Shown: positions 22,789 through 31,297, counted from the stretch's first letter. The stretch is DNA of 50,002 nt from UBA1181 sp963654355 (GCA_963654355.1 CAVKBM010000009.1:1-50002), one strand, 5' to 3'. The notes: generated by a model not told the origin, from the sequence alone. Numbers and translations: made by a program.

Positions 22789-22817
22789 ATTGTAGCACTT
22801 TATTGCGCTTTTGTCAA
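22789..22817 (-). promoter_or_regulatory. Promoter inside the 3' end of tnpB
   Basis: TTGACA, 17 bp, TACAAT with TGC before the -10 box. The -35 box spells the Leu-Thr of the last codons of TnpB. It would start an RNA near 22782, exactly the omegaRNA scaffold. Confidence 0.75.
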
Positions 22818-23918
22818 TTGTTTTAATCCTTCTGTTAAAATATTTTTAGCCGCATTTATATCTCTATCGTGTTTTACTCCACATTCAGGACAAATCCACT
22901 CTCTAACAGATAGATTTTTAACTTCTGAATTTATATACCCACAACAACTACAAGTTTGGCTACTTGGGACATATCTGCCAATTTTAATATATTGTCTATT
23001 ATTCCAGTCTGCTTTATATTGTAATTGTCGTGTTAACTCATGCCAACCGCAATCCTGAATTTGCTTCGCAAGATTATGTTCTTCCATCATCTCACTTATG
23101 TTTAAATCTTCACTAACTATTACTTGGTTTTCGCTAATAAGTTTGTGAGTGATTTTATGTAAGTAATCTAACCTGATATTACGAATTTTCTCGTGTAATC
23201 TTGCAACTTTAATTCTTTGTTTATTTCGGTTATTTGAGCCTTTGGTTTTTCGAGATAATCTTTGTTGTTGTTTTATAAGTTTATTTTCATATCTTTTGAT
23301 AGTATGAATGTTTTCGAATTTATCTCCATTTGATGTAATAAGCAAATCCTTTATACCTAAATCAATCCCGACCTTACCATTAACTTTTGATGACATTATA
23401 TCATAGGCTTCATCAACTAATATTGAAATAAAATACTTACCACTCGGTCCCTGCGAAATATTAGCTGATTTAATTTTACCAGCAAACTCTCGATGTAATT
23501 TTGCTTTTACCCATTTGAGTTTTGGTAATTCAACTTTGTTTTCTTCAAAGGAAACTTCTATATTATTATTTGTAAAATCTGTTTTATAAGATTTATGATT
23601 ATCTCGTTTGTTTTTAAATTTAGGATAACCTCTATGCAATACAAAGAAGTTTTGATAAGCGGCGTCCATATTCCAAACGGAATTAGTTAAGGCGTATTTA
23701 TCTACTTCTTTTAACCATTCAAATTCCTTTTTAAGAACTTGATTTACATATTGATTGCAAGAAAATTTGTTCATACTTTTACTTTCGTTTTCGTATAATT
23801 TCTTTCTGTAATCCAAAGTTTGATTATATACAAACCTACAACATCCAAATGTCTTCTGCAATAGTATTTCTTGTTGTTTGTTTGGATATAATCTATATTT
23901 ATACGTCTTAAACACCAC
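22800..23918 (-). CDS. tnpB: RNA-guided nuclease TnpB
   Basis: A 372-residue TnpB, ancestor-type relative of Cas12. RuvC residues are all present: Asp 186 (KVGIDLGIKD), Glu 270 (VIVSEDLNI) and Asp 353 (HDRDINAAKN). The zinc finger has SQTCSCCG and ICPECG. It should cut DNA matching the omegaRNA guide next to a TAM, keeping the element at its site. GTG start with GGAGG six bases upstream. Confidence 0.93.
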   Translation of the reverse strand: MVFKTYKYRLYPNKQQEILLQKTFGCCRFVYNQTLDYRKKLYENESKSMNKFSCNQYVNQVLKKEFEWLKEVDKYALTNSVWNMDAAYQNFFVLHRGYPKFKNKRDNHKSYKTDFTNNNIEVSFEENKVELPKLKWVKAKLHREFAGKIKSANISQGPSGKYFISILVDEAYDIMSSKVNGKVGIDLGIKDLLITSNGDKFENIHTIKRYENKLIKQQQRLSRKTKGSNNRNKQRIKVARLHEKIRNIRLDYLHKITHKLISENQVIVSEDLNISEMMEEHNLAKQIQDCGWHELTRQLQYKADWNNRQYIKIGRYVPSSQTCSCCGYINSEVKNLSVREWICPECGVKHDRDINAAKNILTEGLKQLTKAQ

Positions 23919-24025
23919 TCACCACCTCCTTACATTCATTTTATTGGCCCTTTAACCCAACCCCTAAAAGAATCGAGATTCCGAGCCGTTATATTTCAGT
24001 AACTAAACCAAAATGGCAGTTTGTC

Positions 24026-24706
24026 TTAATTCATTCCGAGCAATTCTTCGAGCTGGTCGTAAACCTTCGCCGAGTAATTCTCGTTTATCATTCCCGTACC
24101 GTCTTCGCTGTTTTCAACCAACAACTTCTTGACTGCTTTCTGCGTGTCAGTCGTCAGCTCTTTTGCTTTTCTCTTCGCGTTAAAAACTTCTTTTATCTTT
24201 GCTGCTCTTTCCGCACCATTCGGGTCTTTTTCGTCAACAGGTTTCGCAGGTTTTTCTTCACCAGGAAGTAAATCGTCTTCCGCGTGGCTCGGGAATTCTG
24301 CGGTTTTCTTCGGAGCAGGTTTGCTCGGATCTCCCTGCGACTTGTTCAAACCATCACTTTCTGCAATATCGAACATTGCTTGATAGAGGTATCTTCTCTG
24401 ATAGGTTTCGACCGCGCCGATGCACTGAACTTCGTGACAACCTTTGAGGTCGGCTGTTCCGAACGGAGATTCAATCGTGAATCTGTCTTCGGGTTTCTCA
24501 CAATCGATTGCCGTGAGAATCGCTTTTTCTCTCGTGAACGAAGCTATCGCCGTCATCTTATGTTTCTGCATAAGTTCGTTGAGGGTCGGAAGGAAATCGT
24601 CGAGTTCCATGTATTCGTAATTCGCGAACTTGTTTTTGCCGCTCATTTTGAGCTTAGTGTGTCTGAGTTCAACTCTTACTGCTTGAATTTTTTCGTATAT
24701 GTTCAT
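24026..24706 (-). CDS. ERF-family single-strand annealing protein
   Basis: A 226-residue recombinase. The N-terminal 130 residues match the ERF pattern: NIYEKIQAVRVEL, FANYEYMELDDFLP, then VQCIGAVETYQRRYLYQAMFDI. It anneals complementary single strands in phage recombination. A Pro/Lys/Glu linker and a helical C-terminal segment (about 130-226) follow. It is downstream of the 405-aa acidic-tail protein, a common pairing of annealing protein with single-strand binder. Confidence 0.9.
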   Translation of the reverse strand: MNIYEKIQAVRVELRHTKLKMSGKNKFANYEYMELDDFLPTLNELMQKHKMTAIASFTREKAILTAIDCEKPEDRFTIESPFGTADLKGCHEVQCIGAVETYQRRYLYQAMFDIAESDGLNKSQGDPSKPAPKKTAEFPSHAEDDLLPGEEKPAKPVDEKDPNGAERAAKIKEVFNAKRKAKELTTDTQKAVKKLLVENSEDGTGMINENYSAKVYDQLEELLGMN

Positions 24707-24719
24707 ATTTTACCACTCC

Positions 24720-25937
24720 TTAAATTTCGAAAATATCATCATCGCCGCTTACCGAATTCATCGCCTGTTTGACTTCTTCGGGAACGTCGTGCGTGGGGTG
24801 TTCGGTTTGCCCATCTTCATATTCCGCGTTTTCGGGATTGCCCTTTTCACCGCATTTCAAAAGTCTGATTTCGGTAATTCTATCCCCGTAAACTTTATTT
24901 GAGTTGTATTTGCCTTTGCCGTCTGCACCCTTATCCGCCATCGCGTGCTCCGCCTTAATTTCGTCGAGCGTTCTGAAACCACACTCGATATCAAACTTTT
25001 CGTCGGGAGATAAATCAAATTCTTCGATGTCTTTCTTCTCCGCGCCATTGATATAAACGCAATTCAAGTTCCACAACTTGTATTCCGAAGTCACGGTCGG
25101 ATCTTCCTGTGCAAACCTGTTCGCGACCGATTGTTCGAGCTTTTCGGGGATTATGATTTCGATCGGGTCGAGATATTTGCCTTTGGACGCTTCCATTTTG
25201 AACTCTCTCGCAAAATACGTCGTATAACCTTTTAGAATTTTCTTATCGTCTTTTTCGACAACGGGGTTCTTACCCTTGAAAACAAACGGGACTTTAAGCG
25301 TTATCGCCTGAACGGGTTCTTCGTCATAGCAATACGAAATGTGATTAGGCACGAACTTCTTATAAATCGTGTCTTTCTGCGCCGAGTATTCAAACGCCCA
25401 TTCGCCGCTTATTTTCATAAGTTTCCCTTTAAAATATCTATCGTAATTCGCCATCAATCTTTCAAGATAGTTTAGATAGTCGATATCAAAAAGGAAACGT
25501 TTTACACAACTACTATACCTCGCACCCAATGCGTTATAATCTTCGTCCGAGTGAAGATTATACTTATCTGCGTCATAGGTCGAGAGCTTACCGTCTTTAT
25601 AAGACTTTAAAACGTTTGCCACTTTATACGGCGCGTGATCAGGAAGAAGCGTAATTCTGAAATTACCTTTGTTGGGGTACTCTTTTTTATCGCAATATTC
25701 AATCCACCCCTCTTCTCTGTCATAAGTTCTGCAATCAGCAGCTGGTGTGCCGTCTTCGTTTGAGAGATATAATGCACTGATTTCCATATTCGTAATCGAC
25801 CCCGTATCGGTACGGAAGTTAAAACGAAGTGTTTTCTTTGCGTAACCCGAGTCAAATCTACGATATTCGACCGCTTTAAACTTTTCTGTTTCTTTAATCG
25901 GGTGGATTGTTCCCACCGCGTCAAAATAAACTGCCAT
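24720..25937 (-). CDS. Putative single-strand DNA-binding protein
   Basis: A 405-residue protein of no named family. It ends VSGDDDIFEI, an acidic tip with a hydrophobic end like that of SSB (DDDIPF), used to recruit partner enzymes. The body is rich in aromatic and basic residues and beta-prone segments. It is first in the operon with the ERF protein, which fits a phage SSB; that is inference. The RecB-like nuclease (35551-36546) ends in the similar IDDDDFEI. AAGGAG precedes the ATG. Confidence 0.65.
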   Translation of the reverse strand: MAVYFDAVGTIHPIKETEKFKAVEYRRFDSGYAKKTLRFNFRTDTGSITNMEISALYLSNEDGTPAADCRTYDREEGWIEYCDKKEYPNKGNFRITLLPDHAPYKVANVLKSYKDGKLSTYDADKYNLHSDEDYNALGARYSSCVKRFLFDIDYLNYLERLMANYDRYFKGKLMKISGEWAFEYSAQKDTIYKKFVPNHISYCYDEEPVQAITLKVPFVFKGKNPVVEKDDKKILKGYTTYFAREFKMEASKGKYLDPIEIIIPEKLEQSVANRFAQEDPTVTSEYKLWNLNCVYINGAEKKDIEEFDLSPDEKFDIECGFRTLDEIKAEHAMADKGADGKGKYNSNKVYGDRITEIRLLKCGEKGNPENAEYEDGQTEHPTHDVPEEVKQAMNSVSGDDDIFEI

Positions 25938-25968
25938 TAAATTTTGCTCCTTTTAATTACTTTTCTCA

Positions 25969-25998
25969 ATTATAGCACGCCGACCTATTCTTTGTCAA
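25969..25998 (-). promoter_or_regulatory. Sigma-A promoter
   Basis: TTGACA, 18 bp, TATAAT with TGC before the -10 box; reads into the 405-aa and ERF genes. Confidence 0.88.
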
Positions 25999-26143
25999 GC
26001 ATTTTGCTACTATTTTTATTTTTTTCTTCGTATGCCGCCAACGTTTCTATAATAACTTCGTGTGCGGGTTTGTCGTTTTCTCGTTCGAGATGGTATCCAA
26101 TATTATACGCCAGTTGTTCCTTCGTTAGTTTCGTTTGGTACAT
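25985..26143 (-). CDS. Small protein, 52 aa
   Basis: Start chosen at 26143 (MYQTKLTKEQLAYN) with GAGGAGG upstream inside the end of the preceding gene. Two short helices, the second (HEVIIETLAAYEEK) followed by a Lys/Ser-rich tail. Its 3' end overlaps the next promoter. Function unknown. Confidence 0.55.
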   Translation of the reverse strand: MYQTKLTKEQLAYNIGYHLERENDKPAHEVIIETLAAYEEKNKNSSKMLDKE

Positions 26144-26603
26144 TTTTCCCCTCCTCATCTTTCGGTGCCAAAATCGAGTCACCATATTTCACAAACTCGC
26201 CCACTTCGTTCTTGTACAAAAGATCGAAAAGCGGCGTCCATAACCATAACTTGTCGGGGTCTTCTACAAGGCAAACGTAACCTTTCTTCGCGTTTTCGTC
26301 GGTTGTATGCAAAACCTCGTCCTTATGCGTCTCGATGAAATCTTTATATTTCTGCGATAATCTCGGGTATGTCGGGCGGCTTTTAATCACGTCGTAATTA
26401 AGCTTTACTTCCGTTCCTTCGGGTATCGGCTCTTCGAGTTCGATGTTGATAAACGGGTTAAGCGCGAGATCGCTCATCGACTGGACGTTCGCATTACCTG
26501 CTCGAAACTTTATCGCAAAATCGAGCGCTTCGAGTTCCTGCTTTGTATAATTGGTCTTATTTTTGCGGTTAAATTCTCTAACCGTTTGTCTGTTCCAGTT
26601 CAT
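26103..26603 (-). CDS. Hypothetical protein, 166 aa
   Basis: Soluble protein starting MNWNRQTVREFNRKNKTNY; a charged helical N-terminus and an alpha/beta middle ending in WLWTPLFDLLYKNEVGEF. AAGGAG precedes the ATG. No known motif. Confidence 0.65.
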   Translation of the reverse strand: MNWNRQTVREFNRKNKTNYTKQELEALDFAIKFRAGNANVQSMSDLALNPFINIELEEPIPEGTEVKLNYDVIKSRPTYPRLSQKYKDFIETHKDEVLHTTDENAKKGYVCLVEDPDKLWLWTPLFDLLYKNEVGEFVKYGDSILAPKDEEGKNVPNETNEGTTGV

Positions 26604-26605
26604 CG

Positions 26606-27085
26606 TTAATTCTCCTTATCGTGAAATTTTGGGTTGTCACGTTCGTATTTTAATCTTGTCGTCCATAATGTATCGACCAACTTCTCGAATCTATCACCGA
26701 ACATTATCTGGTCGTAAACGTCGATTTTCGCCTCTGTTTTGAAAATCTGTTTCTTGATATGATAATCTGCGAACGCGCTCCAATCAAGTTGAGAGTAATC
26801 GTCCGTTACGTCAATCGTCGCTTTCTTGTCGTCATAGCAGCCACACCAAGGCGAGAGTAAAATTCTTCCGTCCTCTGTCTTGCTTACGATGAGTTCGTGT
26901 TCAGCTTTTGACCAATAACGCCACATAAATTCAGTACGTAATCTTTCGGCAAATTCGGCTCGCATCGCGCATTTCTTTTTGAGTTTTTTAATGTCATCTT
27001 CGCGATAATGTAAAATATTTAGGTCTTCTATGACTTGTTTATTGCAGTTAAATTCCTTCACTAAAAACTTTGGAAATTCAGTCAT
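26606..27085 (-). CDS. Hypothetical protein, 159 aa
   Basis: Charged, mostly helical protein with a Trp/Tyr-rich middle (RTEFMWRYWSKAEHE, ILLSPWCGCYDDKKA). The pattern 'E-F-M-W-x-Y-W-S-K-x-E-x-E' followed by a strand pair and 'YDQIMFGDRFE' is seen in small phage proteins of unknown role. AAGGAG seven bases before the ATG, inside a 14-codon frame. Confidence 0.6.
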   Translation of the reverse strand: MTEFPKFLVKEFNCNKQVIEDLNILHYREDDIKKLKKKCAMRAEFAERLRTEFMWRYWSKAEHELIVSKTEDGRILLSPWCGCYDDKKATIDVTDDYSQLDWSAFADYHIKKQIFKTEAKIDVYDQIMFGDRFEKLVDTLWTTRLKYERDNPKFHDKEN

Positions 27086-27122
27086 TTGCTTTCTCCTTAC
27101 CCTTTGCGTTAAGTTTTTTCAT
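27078..27122 (-). CDS. 14-codon frame, possible gene stub
   Basis: GGAGG followed by ATG opens MKKLNAKGKEKAND, which overlaps the next start. It lies at the exact edge of the FETNSSS module and may be the broken head of a gene present before the module arrived, or a translational coupler. Confidence 0.25.
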   Translation of the reverse strand: MKKLNAKGKEKAND

Positions 27123-27135
27123 AATTACCTCCGAT

Positions 27136-27606
27136 TTAATCTTCCAGATCTTCGAGCAACGAAGAATCTTCTATGGCCTCCCAATCAAATAACCCCAAAT
27201 CAATTAATCTGTTGACGGATTCCCAACTGTCACAAACAACTATGTACTTAGAATTAATTAAGAAATCTTTAAGGGTTATATTGTATTCCTCAAACCAACT
27301 TCTCAAATTGTTTCCCCTGTGGGCTCTATCAACTGGGAATCCTATGGTTTTAACTTCTGGGAATAGTTCTAGAAGAATATTTTTAATTTCATCATCATTA
27401 TACCAACACGACAAGGCATACATCAATTTGCCCCTAAATGTATTGAGCACTCTAACTTCTTCTCCATTGAAAACACAATCATCATAAGAATTTAAGGTAA
27501 TCTCACCATCTGATAAGTTCCAAAATTGATCTCTAAGTTCTTTATCGGATAGCTTATGTCCCTCTTTCATAATGAATAAATATTCAGAACCATTATTGCA
27601 CCACAT
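27136..27606 (-). CDS. FETNSSS-family paralogue lacking the N-terminal motif
   Basis: A 156-residue protein. Its C-terminal half aligns with the neighbour at 27606: LRSWFEEYNITLKDFL against LFGWLKKYNISLKEFL, and SKYIVVCDS against KKYVVIQDG. The FETNSSS opening is missing, so it may be a truncated copy or a partner form. It starts on the last base of the previous stop. Arg is AGA almost throughout, unlike most of the window. Confidence 0.7.
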   Translation of the reverse strand: MWCNNGSEYLFIMKEGHKLSDKELRDQFWNLSDGEITLNSYDDCVFNGEEVRVLNTFRGKLMYALSCWYNDDEIKNILLELFPEVKTIGFPVDRAHRGNNLRSWFEEYNITLKDFLINSKYIVVCDSWESVNRLIDLGLFDWEAIEDSSLLEDLED

Positions 27607-28130
27607 TAATATTGATCCTCCATGTTCTCTATGACATTCTTATCAATTAAACCACATTTAATTAAATCTTCCCAGATACAATATTCATCTCCATCCTGGA
27701 TAACTACATATTTTTTATTAGTTAAAAATTCCTTGAGAGAAATATTATATTTCTTAAGCCATCCAAATAATTGCCAATCATCTACTCCACAACCTTCTGG
27801 AACAGAAACTTTCTTAATCTCAGGAACTAATTCTTTTAAGAGATCTATAACTTCTTTTTTCTTAATTTCATCCTCACCACAATTGGCATAGGCATATTGG
27901 AATTTAAGTTCAAAGGTGGTTAAAGGTCTAAAAGGATGTCTTCCAAAATACCAATCATCATTCCAAGATTTATAAACACCTCTAGAGACCTTATGAAGAC
28001 TTTTTAACATTTCGTCATGGGTAAGATGTAAATCCTCTCCACTATCCTTGATAATATCATCAGTTCTAATTACTAGAGAGTGAGAACTAGAACTATTAGT
28101 TTCAAACACGTTCTGTCTTATCTGAATCAT
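27606..28130 (-). CDS. FETNSSSSHSL-family protein, 174 aa
   Basis: Opens MIQIRQNVFETNSSSSHSLV, a strongly conserved start I have seen in phage and Bacillota hypothetical proteins. The rest is an acidic alpha/beta domain with WxxDWYFGRHPF and the repeat region shared with 27136. The Ser/His-rich motif could be a metal site, an active site or a modification target. It lies 4 bases after its paralogue and within the radical SAM operon. Confidence 0.75.
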   Translation of the reverse strand: MIQIRQNVFETNSSSSHSLVIRTDDIIKDSGEDLHLTHDEMLKSLHKVSRGVYKSWNDDWYFGRHPFRPLTTFELKFQYAYANCGEDEIKKKEVIDLLKELVPEIKKVSVPEGCGVDDWQLFGWLKKYNISLKEFLTNKKYVVIQDGDEYCIWEDLIKCGLIDKNVIENMEDQY

Positions 28131-28133
28131 ATT

Positions 28134-28658
28134 TTAATTCCCCTTATAGAACCAATCGTAATCATCGCAATTTTCCATATAGTAAGGATTAGGTTCATTC
28201 TCACCTGTTTCCCAATTATAGATTTCCTTACTAGTTTTATTAGTAAAAGATGCCAGCTCTTCACCATTATCATTTCCAGTAAAAACAAGACCTTCAGAAA
28301 TAAATCTCAAAACCCTATTTTCATCTTCGAACAACCATTCGAGAAAAGGTTTAAGGTCACTTTCGTGATCTATATAGCCATAATTACTATCTACACAGTA
28401 GTCCGCGTAGTGAGCTTTAATATTATATTTTTTCATAATTTTTCTGAGCATAGGAAGATATTTATCTCTTATTTCAGATTCATTCATAACAATGGCAGTA
28501 TAAAGATAATCTGCTGGATCTACACTCTTCTCGCTCCATCCAAATTCTCCCAAATCGAATCTAATGTTAGACGGAATATATCCCAATGTTTTGGGAACTG
28601 CCAAGCTATGAGTTGAACTACTGTTTGTTTCAAATGTATTATATCTAATTGTTTTCAT
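28134..28658 (-). CDS. FETNSSSTHSL-family protein, 174 aa
   Basis: Opens MKTIRYNTFETNSSSTHSLA, the same motif as the next gene. It then has DPADYLYTAIV and HYADYCVDSNYGYIDHES, rich in Tyr and Asp. It lies four bases after the radical SAM gene, so the two are very likely co-translated. Function unknown; a substrate or partner of the radical SAM enzyme is an inference from adjacency. Confidence 0.75.
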   Translation of the reverse strand: MKTIRYNTFETNSSSTHSLAVPKTLGYIPSNIRFDLGEFGWSEKSVDPADYLYTAIVMNESEIRDKYLPMLRKIMKKYNIKAHYADYCVDSNYGYIDHESDLKPFLEWLFEDENRVLRFISEGLVFTGNDNGEELASFTNKTSKEIYNWETGENEPNPYYMENCDDYDWFYKGN

Positions 28659-28661
28659 ATC

Positions 28662-29588
28662 TCAACCTCTCAATTTTTCATACATTTCTTCTGCTGTAGG
28701 AAGAAGATCAAATCTTTCTTTGGAACAAGAATTTCTAGCAAACTTTCTCTCTACCATATCTACAAACATAGAAGCGGAAGTTTGTTCTCCATCTTGACCA
28801 TCATCTCCCATATAGAACTGATTCCATTCTTTTTCAGATAAGAGAGATTTTACATTAAGTTGTTTAAGAGCAAGATTATCAAAACTTACTATTTCAAACC
28901 ATTTATCTTTAAGAATATCAGGAAGCCATTTTTTAAGGGCGATTCCTCTCAAATTGATATTTGAAGAATCAACCTCATATAGATGCTCTCCTCTTCGGAA
29001 TATTTTATATCCCAGAATAAGAATTTTTCTAACTCCAAGATCTCTCATCTTTTCCAAATCTTGAATAGAAACTATCCCACTGATAATATGAACTACCGCG
29101 TTAGGAATTTCTCTAAGCTTTTCTACAAAATCTTTATTTACATTATTAAGAGATACCCCCAACCCATAAATCAATTTCTCATTTACGAGTTTTTTAATGA
29201 AATCAAAATTCTTTTCAAAATGAATCTGATTAACCGTCATAGAAGGAATAAACTTCTTCTCTTTGCATAATTGCAAGAATTTATAAAGGTCAGGATGTTC
29301 AAGAGGGTTTCCTCCCCCAATTGCAATTTCTGTGTATGGATGTAAGGTATCTAGAAATGATGGAGCAAACAAACCCCCATGTTTTCCATTTGGTACAGAA
29401 TTTTCATGGCACATGGGACATCCCATATCACAACTGTTGGTAATTTTACAGTCAAAACTTTCTATGGTTTCGGGAATAAATGCCGTCACTTCTGGGTCTA
29501 TTGTTTCCCTTATTTTGGTGCCATTTTCAAGATTAAGAATTACATTGTAATTCCCGTTTCTATATTTAACCCATTTCGATTTATCCAT
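28662..29588 (-). CDS. Radical SAM enzyme
   Basis: A 308-residue protein with the cluster motif CDMGCPMC (Cys 53, 57, 60) and, downstream, AIGGGNPLEHPD, matching the GGEP strand of radical SAM enzymes; the barrel continues to about residue 220. It lacks an obvious SPASM Cys cluster, though isolated Cys occur near the end (ARNSCSKERF). It makes a 5'-deoxyadenosyl radical; the substrate is unknown. First gene after promoter 29619, followed at four bases by the FETNSSS proteins. Arg is nearly always AGA. Confidence 0.85.
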   Translation of the reverse strand: MDKSKWVKYRNGNYNVILNLENGTKIRETIDPEVTAFIPETIESFDCKITNSCDMGCPMCHENSVPNGKHGGLFAPSFLDTLHPYTEIAIGGGNPLEHPDLYKFLQLCKEKKFIPSMTVNQIHFEKNFDFIKKLVNEKLIYGLGVSLNNVNKDFVEKLREIPNAVVHIISGIVSIQDLEKMRDLGVRKILILGYKIFRRGEHLYEVDSSNINLRGIALKKWLPDILKDKWFEIVSFDNLALKQLNVKSLLSEKEWNQFYMGDDGQDGEQTSASMFVDMVERKFARNSCSKERFDLLPTAEEMYEKLRG

Positions 29589-29618
29589 AAATTACCCCAC
29601 CTTTGTTTCAGTGCCTAC

Positions 29619-29647
29619 ATTATAACACAAAAACTCCGCTTTGTCAA
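29619..29647 (-). promoter_or_regulatory. Sigma-A promoter
   Basis: TTGACA, 17 bp, TATAAT with TGT before the -10 box; reads into the radical SAM operon. Confidence 0.9.
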
Positions 29648-29693
29648 CTATTTGAACGGAATTTTTGAAAATTTTTATTATGAAATATCTTTT

Positions 29694-30248
29694 TTATCCT
29701 ACGATTAGTGGTCTCTCGTATTTTACTAATTCTTCTACAATCAAATCTCTTGGTAAAATTCCTCGGCAAAAATACGCACTTGCAAACGGCGAACCTTCGA
29801 CCGTTCTATCCATGCTCTTCGGCGAGTGAAAACCGATTCTTTTGTCGAACGCGAGCAGCTGAACCCCGTGACTAAAAACCTCGAATCTATCTTGCCCTTG
29901 CAAGCTGTTCAACGGCAGCAAAACCGCAAACGGCTTTCCAAGCTCATCGAGCCTTTTAAGCATTTTAGTTTTTAACGAAAACGGCAAGTTCGTAACTATG
30001 ACATCGTAATGTTCATCGGGCTCGTATTTCAAAAAATCTTTTCCGTCAGACAACGAACTGCGAATCACTTTATAACCGCGTTCTCTAAACAATTGCACAT
30101 AAGCAGACCATTCTTCGTCACACGGACACCAAACCGTCCAATCTTTCGGTATATATTTTACGATTGGTTCACACGCATAAAAAGGAGTATATTGTTTGTC
30201 GCCATCTGCCGTTCGATTACTTGTTAGAACACCCGTATTAAGTGCCAT
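29694..30248 (-). CDS. Methyltransferase-fold protein with NLPF
   Basis: A 184-residue paralogue of 21891-22412: shared YTPFYACEPIVKYIPKDW and WCPCDEEWSAYV, a conserved LLAFDKRI segment, and VIVTNLPFSLK where the other has NPPF. The Pro-to-Leu change in motif IV may alter or abolish catalysis, or the protein may act on another substrate. GGAGG precedes the ATG. Last gene of the 31842 operon. Confidence 0.65.
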   Translation of the reverse strand: MALNTGVLTSNRTADGDKQYTPFYACEPIVKYIPKDWTVWCPCDEEWSAYVQLFRERGYKVIRSSLSDGKDFLKYEPDEHYDVIVTNLPFSLKTKMLKRLDELGKPFAVLLPLNSLQGQDRFEVFSHGVQLLAFDKRIGFHSPKSMDRTVEGSPFASAYFCRGILPRDLIVEELVKYERPLIVG

Positions 30249-30909
30249 CGTCTACCTCCAAAAGCATTCCTTGCAATTCCTCGATACGTTGTTGATGCGC
30301 CTCGATTGCTCGTTCCTGCTTTAATCCTTTTATTTCTTTTTTTATTCTTTTTATTTCTTCGTTGATGTCGGCGTTCCACTTCTTCTTTATGAGCGTGTAA
30401 ATTACCGCAATTGAATCGCTCTCATCATCCGTCAAATCGCCTACTTTCAACCCGTAATAGGCGCAAACCGCTTTTTTGATATCGGTTTTTGTCGGCTTTG
30501 GGTTCTCTTCGGTTTTGAAAAGTGCTTTTACCGAGACCGAGTGAACTCCCGTCTCGTCATAAAAGTCAACACCGTCCACCTTCGCAACTGCAATATCGAG
30601 TGCCGCGTGCGTCTTTGCCAGCGTTTGAAGTGTTGCAATTGTTGTGAATTTCCCAGCCTGCGCAGGCATTGCCTCTTTGACTATCATTAGAAGATTGCCG
30701 TATCGCTCGACTGCCGAGGTTAAGTATTCTTTTAGCTTTGTATAGAGCGTTGCCACGGGCGTTTCGTCGCTGTGAGAAATCTCGATTTTGTCGGTTCGAA
30801 CGATTGATTTTTGGGCAATATTGTATAATGAAATGCCTGTTTTATAAAGAGCTAAATCAAAACTGATTATATAATCGATTTCCGATAACGGTTTTTTGAA
30901 TTTAATCAT
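30238..30909 (-). CDS. RuvC-like Holliday junction resolvase
   Basis: A 223-residue protein with the RNase H fold: first strand YIISFDLALYKTGIS (Asp 18), LMIVKEAMPAQAGK (Glu), and DDESDSIAVIYTLI (paired Asp near the end of the core), in the order of RuvC. A coiled-coil tail (about 180-215) is added. It would cut branched DNA before packaging. ATG 30909 has GAGG six bases upstream. Confidence 0.8.
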   Translation of the reverse strand: MIKFKKPLSEIDYIISFDLALYKTGISLYNIAQKSIVRTDKIEISHSDETPVATLYTKLKEYLTSAVERYGNLLMIVKEAMPAQAGKFTTIATLQTLAKTHAALDIAVAKVDGVDFYDETGVHSVSVKALFKTEENPKPTKTDIKKAVCAYYGLKVGDLTDDESDSIAVIYTLIKKKWNADINEEIKRIKKEIKGLKQERAIEAHQQRIEELQGMLLEVDDGT

Positions 30910-31297
30910 CTTCCACCTCGGCAATCAGCAACGTCGCAGTTGCGGTTAAATTGCTTGGTTTATGCTCGATTCTAATGCACTGCGCCGCTTCCATTAAAAC
31001 CGCGTCACGCAGACAGGACTCCGTTTGCTCTATCGACAATGAACCGATCTTCGCGGTCTTTTTGATTTCTTTAAGTTTGACGTTCTGCGCTTTAATCATA
31101 ACGGGCGTCATCGGGTCGTGCGTGATTTGTTTTTTGAGAAGCTCGTTTTCTTGTTTCAACTTTTTAATCTGGGAATCGTTAATTTTCAAATCGCCGACAA
31201 AATTGTCTCTTTGTTCAACAACAATATCGTAATCGTTCTTCGGAACGCCGCCAAAAAGACCTAAACCCCATCTTTTAAATTTGCTTGGTTGTTTCAT
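30902..31297 (-). CDS. Hypothetical protein, 131 aa
   Basis: A basic N-terminus (MKQPSKFKRWGLGLFGG), a coiled coil (about 35-60) and an alpha/beta C-terminus ending LIAEVEDD. GAGG precedes the ATG. Overlaps both neighbours by a few bases. No family recognised. Confidence 0.6.
   Translation of the reverse strand: MKQPSKFKRWGLGLFGGVPKNDYDIVVEQRDNFVGDLKINDSQIKKLKQENELLKKQITHDPMTPVMIKAQNVKLKEIKKTAKIGSLSIEQTESCLRDAVLMEAAQCIRIEHKPSNLTATATLLIAEVEDD

Larger units (their letters stand above)
22693..23990 (-). mobile_element. IS605-family element with tnpB only
   Basis: One intact tnpB with its omegaRNA and right end (22693); no TnpA transposase is present, so it would need one in trans. The left end is not fixed: it lies between the ERF stop (24026) and the tnpB start (23918), with a GAATC/GATTC hairpin near 23970. 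It sits between the ERF operon and the DnaB operon without breaking a gene. Confidence 0.7.

Noticed and set aside
22800..23918. Nuclease-dead TnpB repressor (TldR-type)
   Set aside because: All three RuvC acidic residues and the zinc finger are intact.
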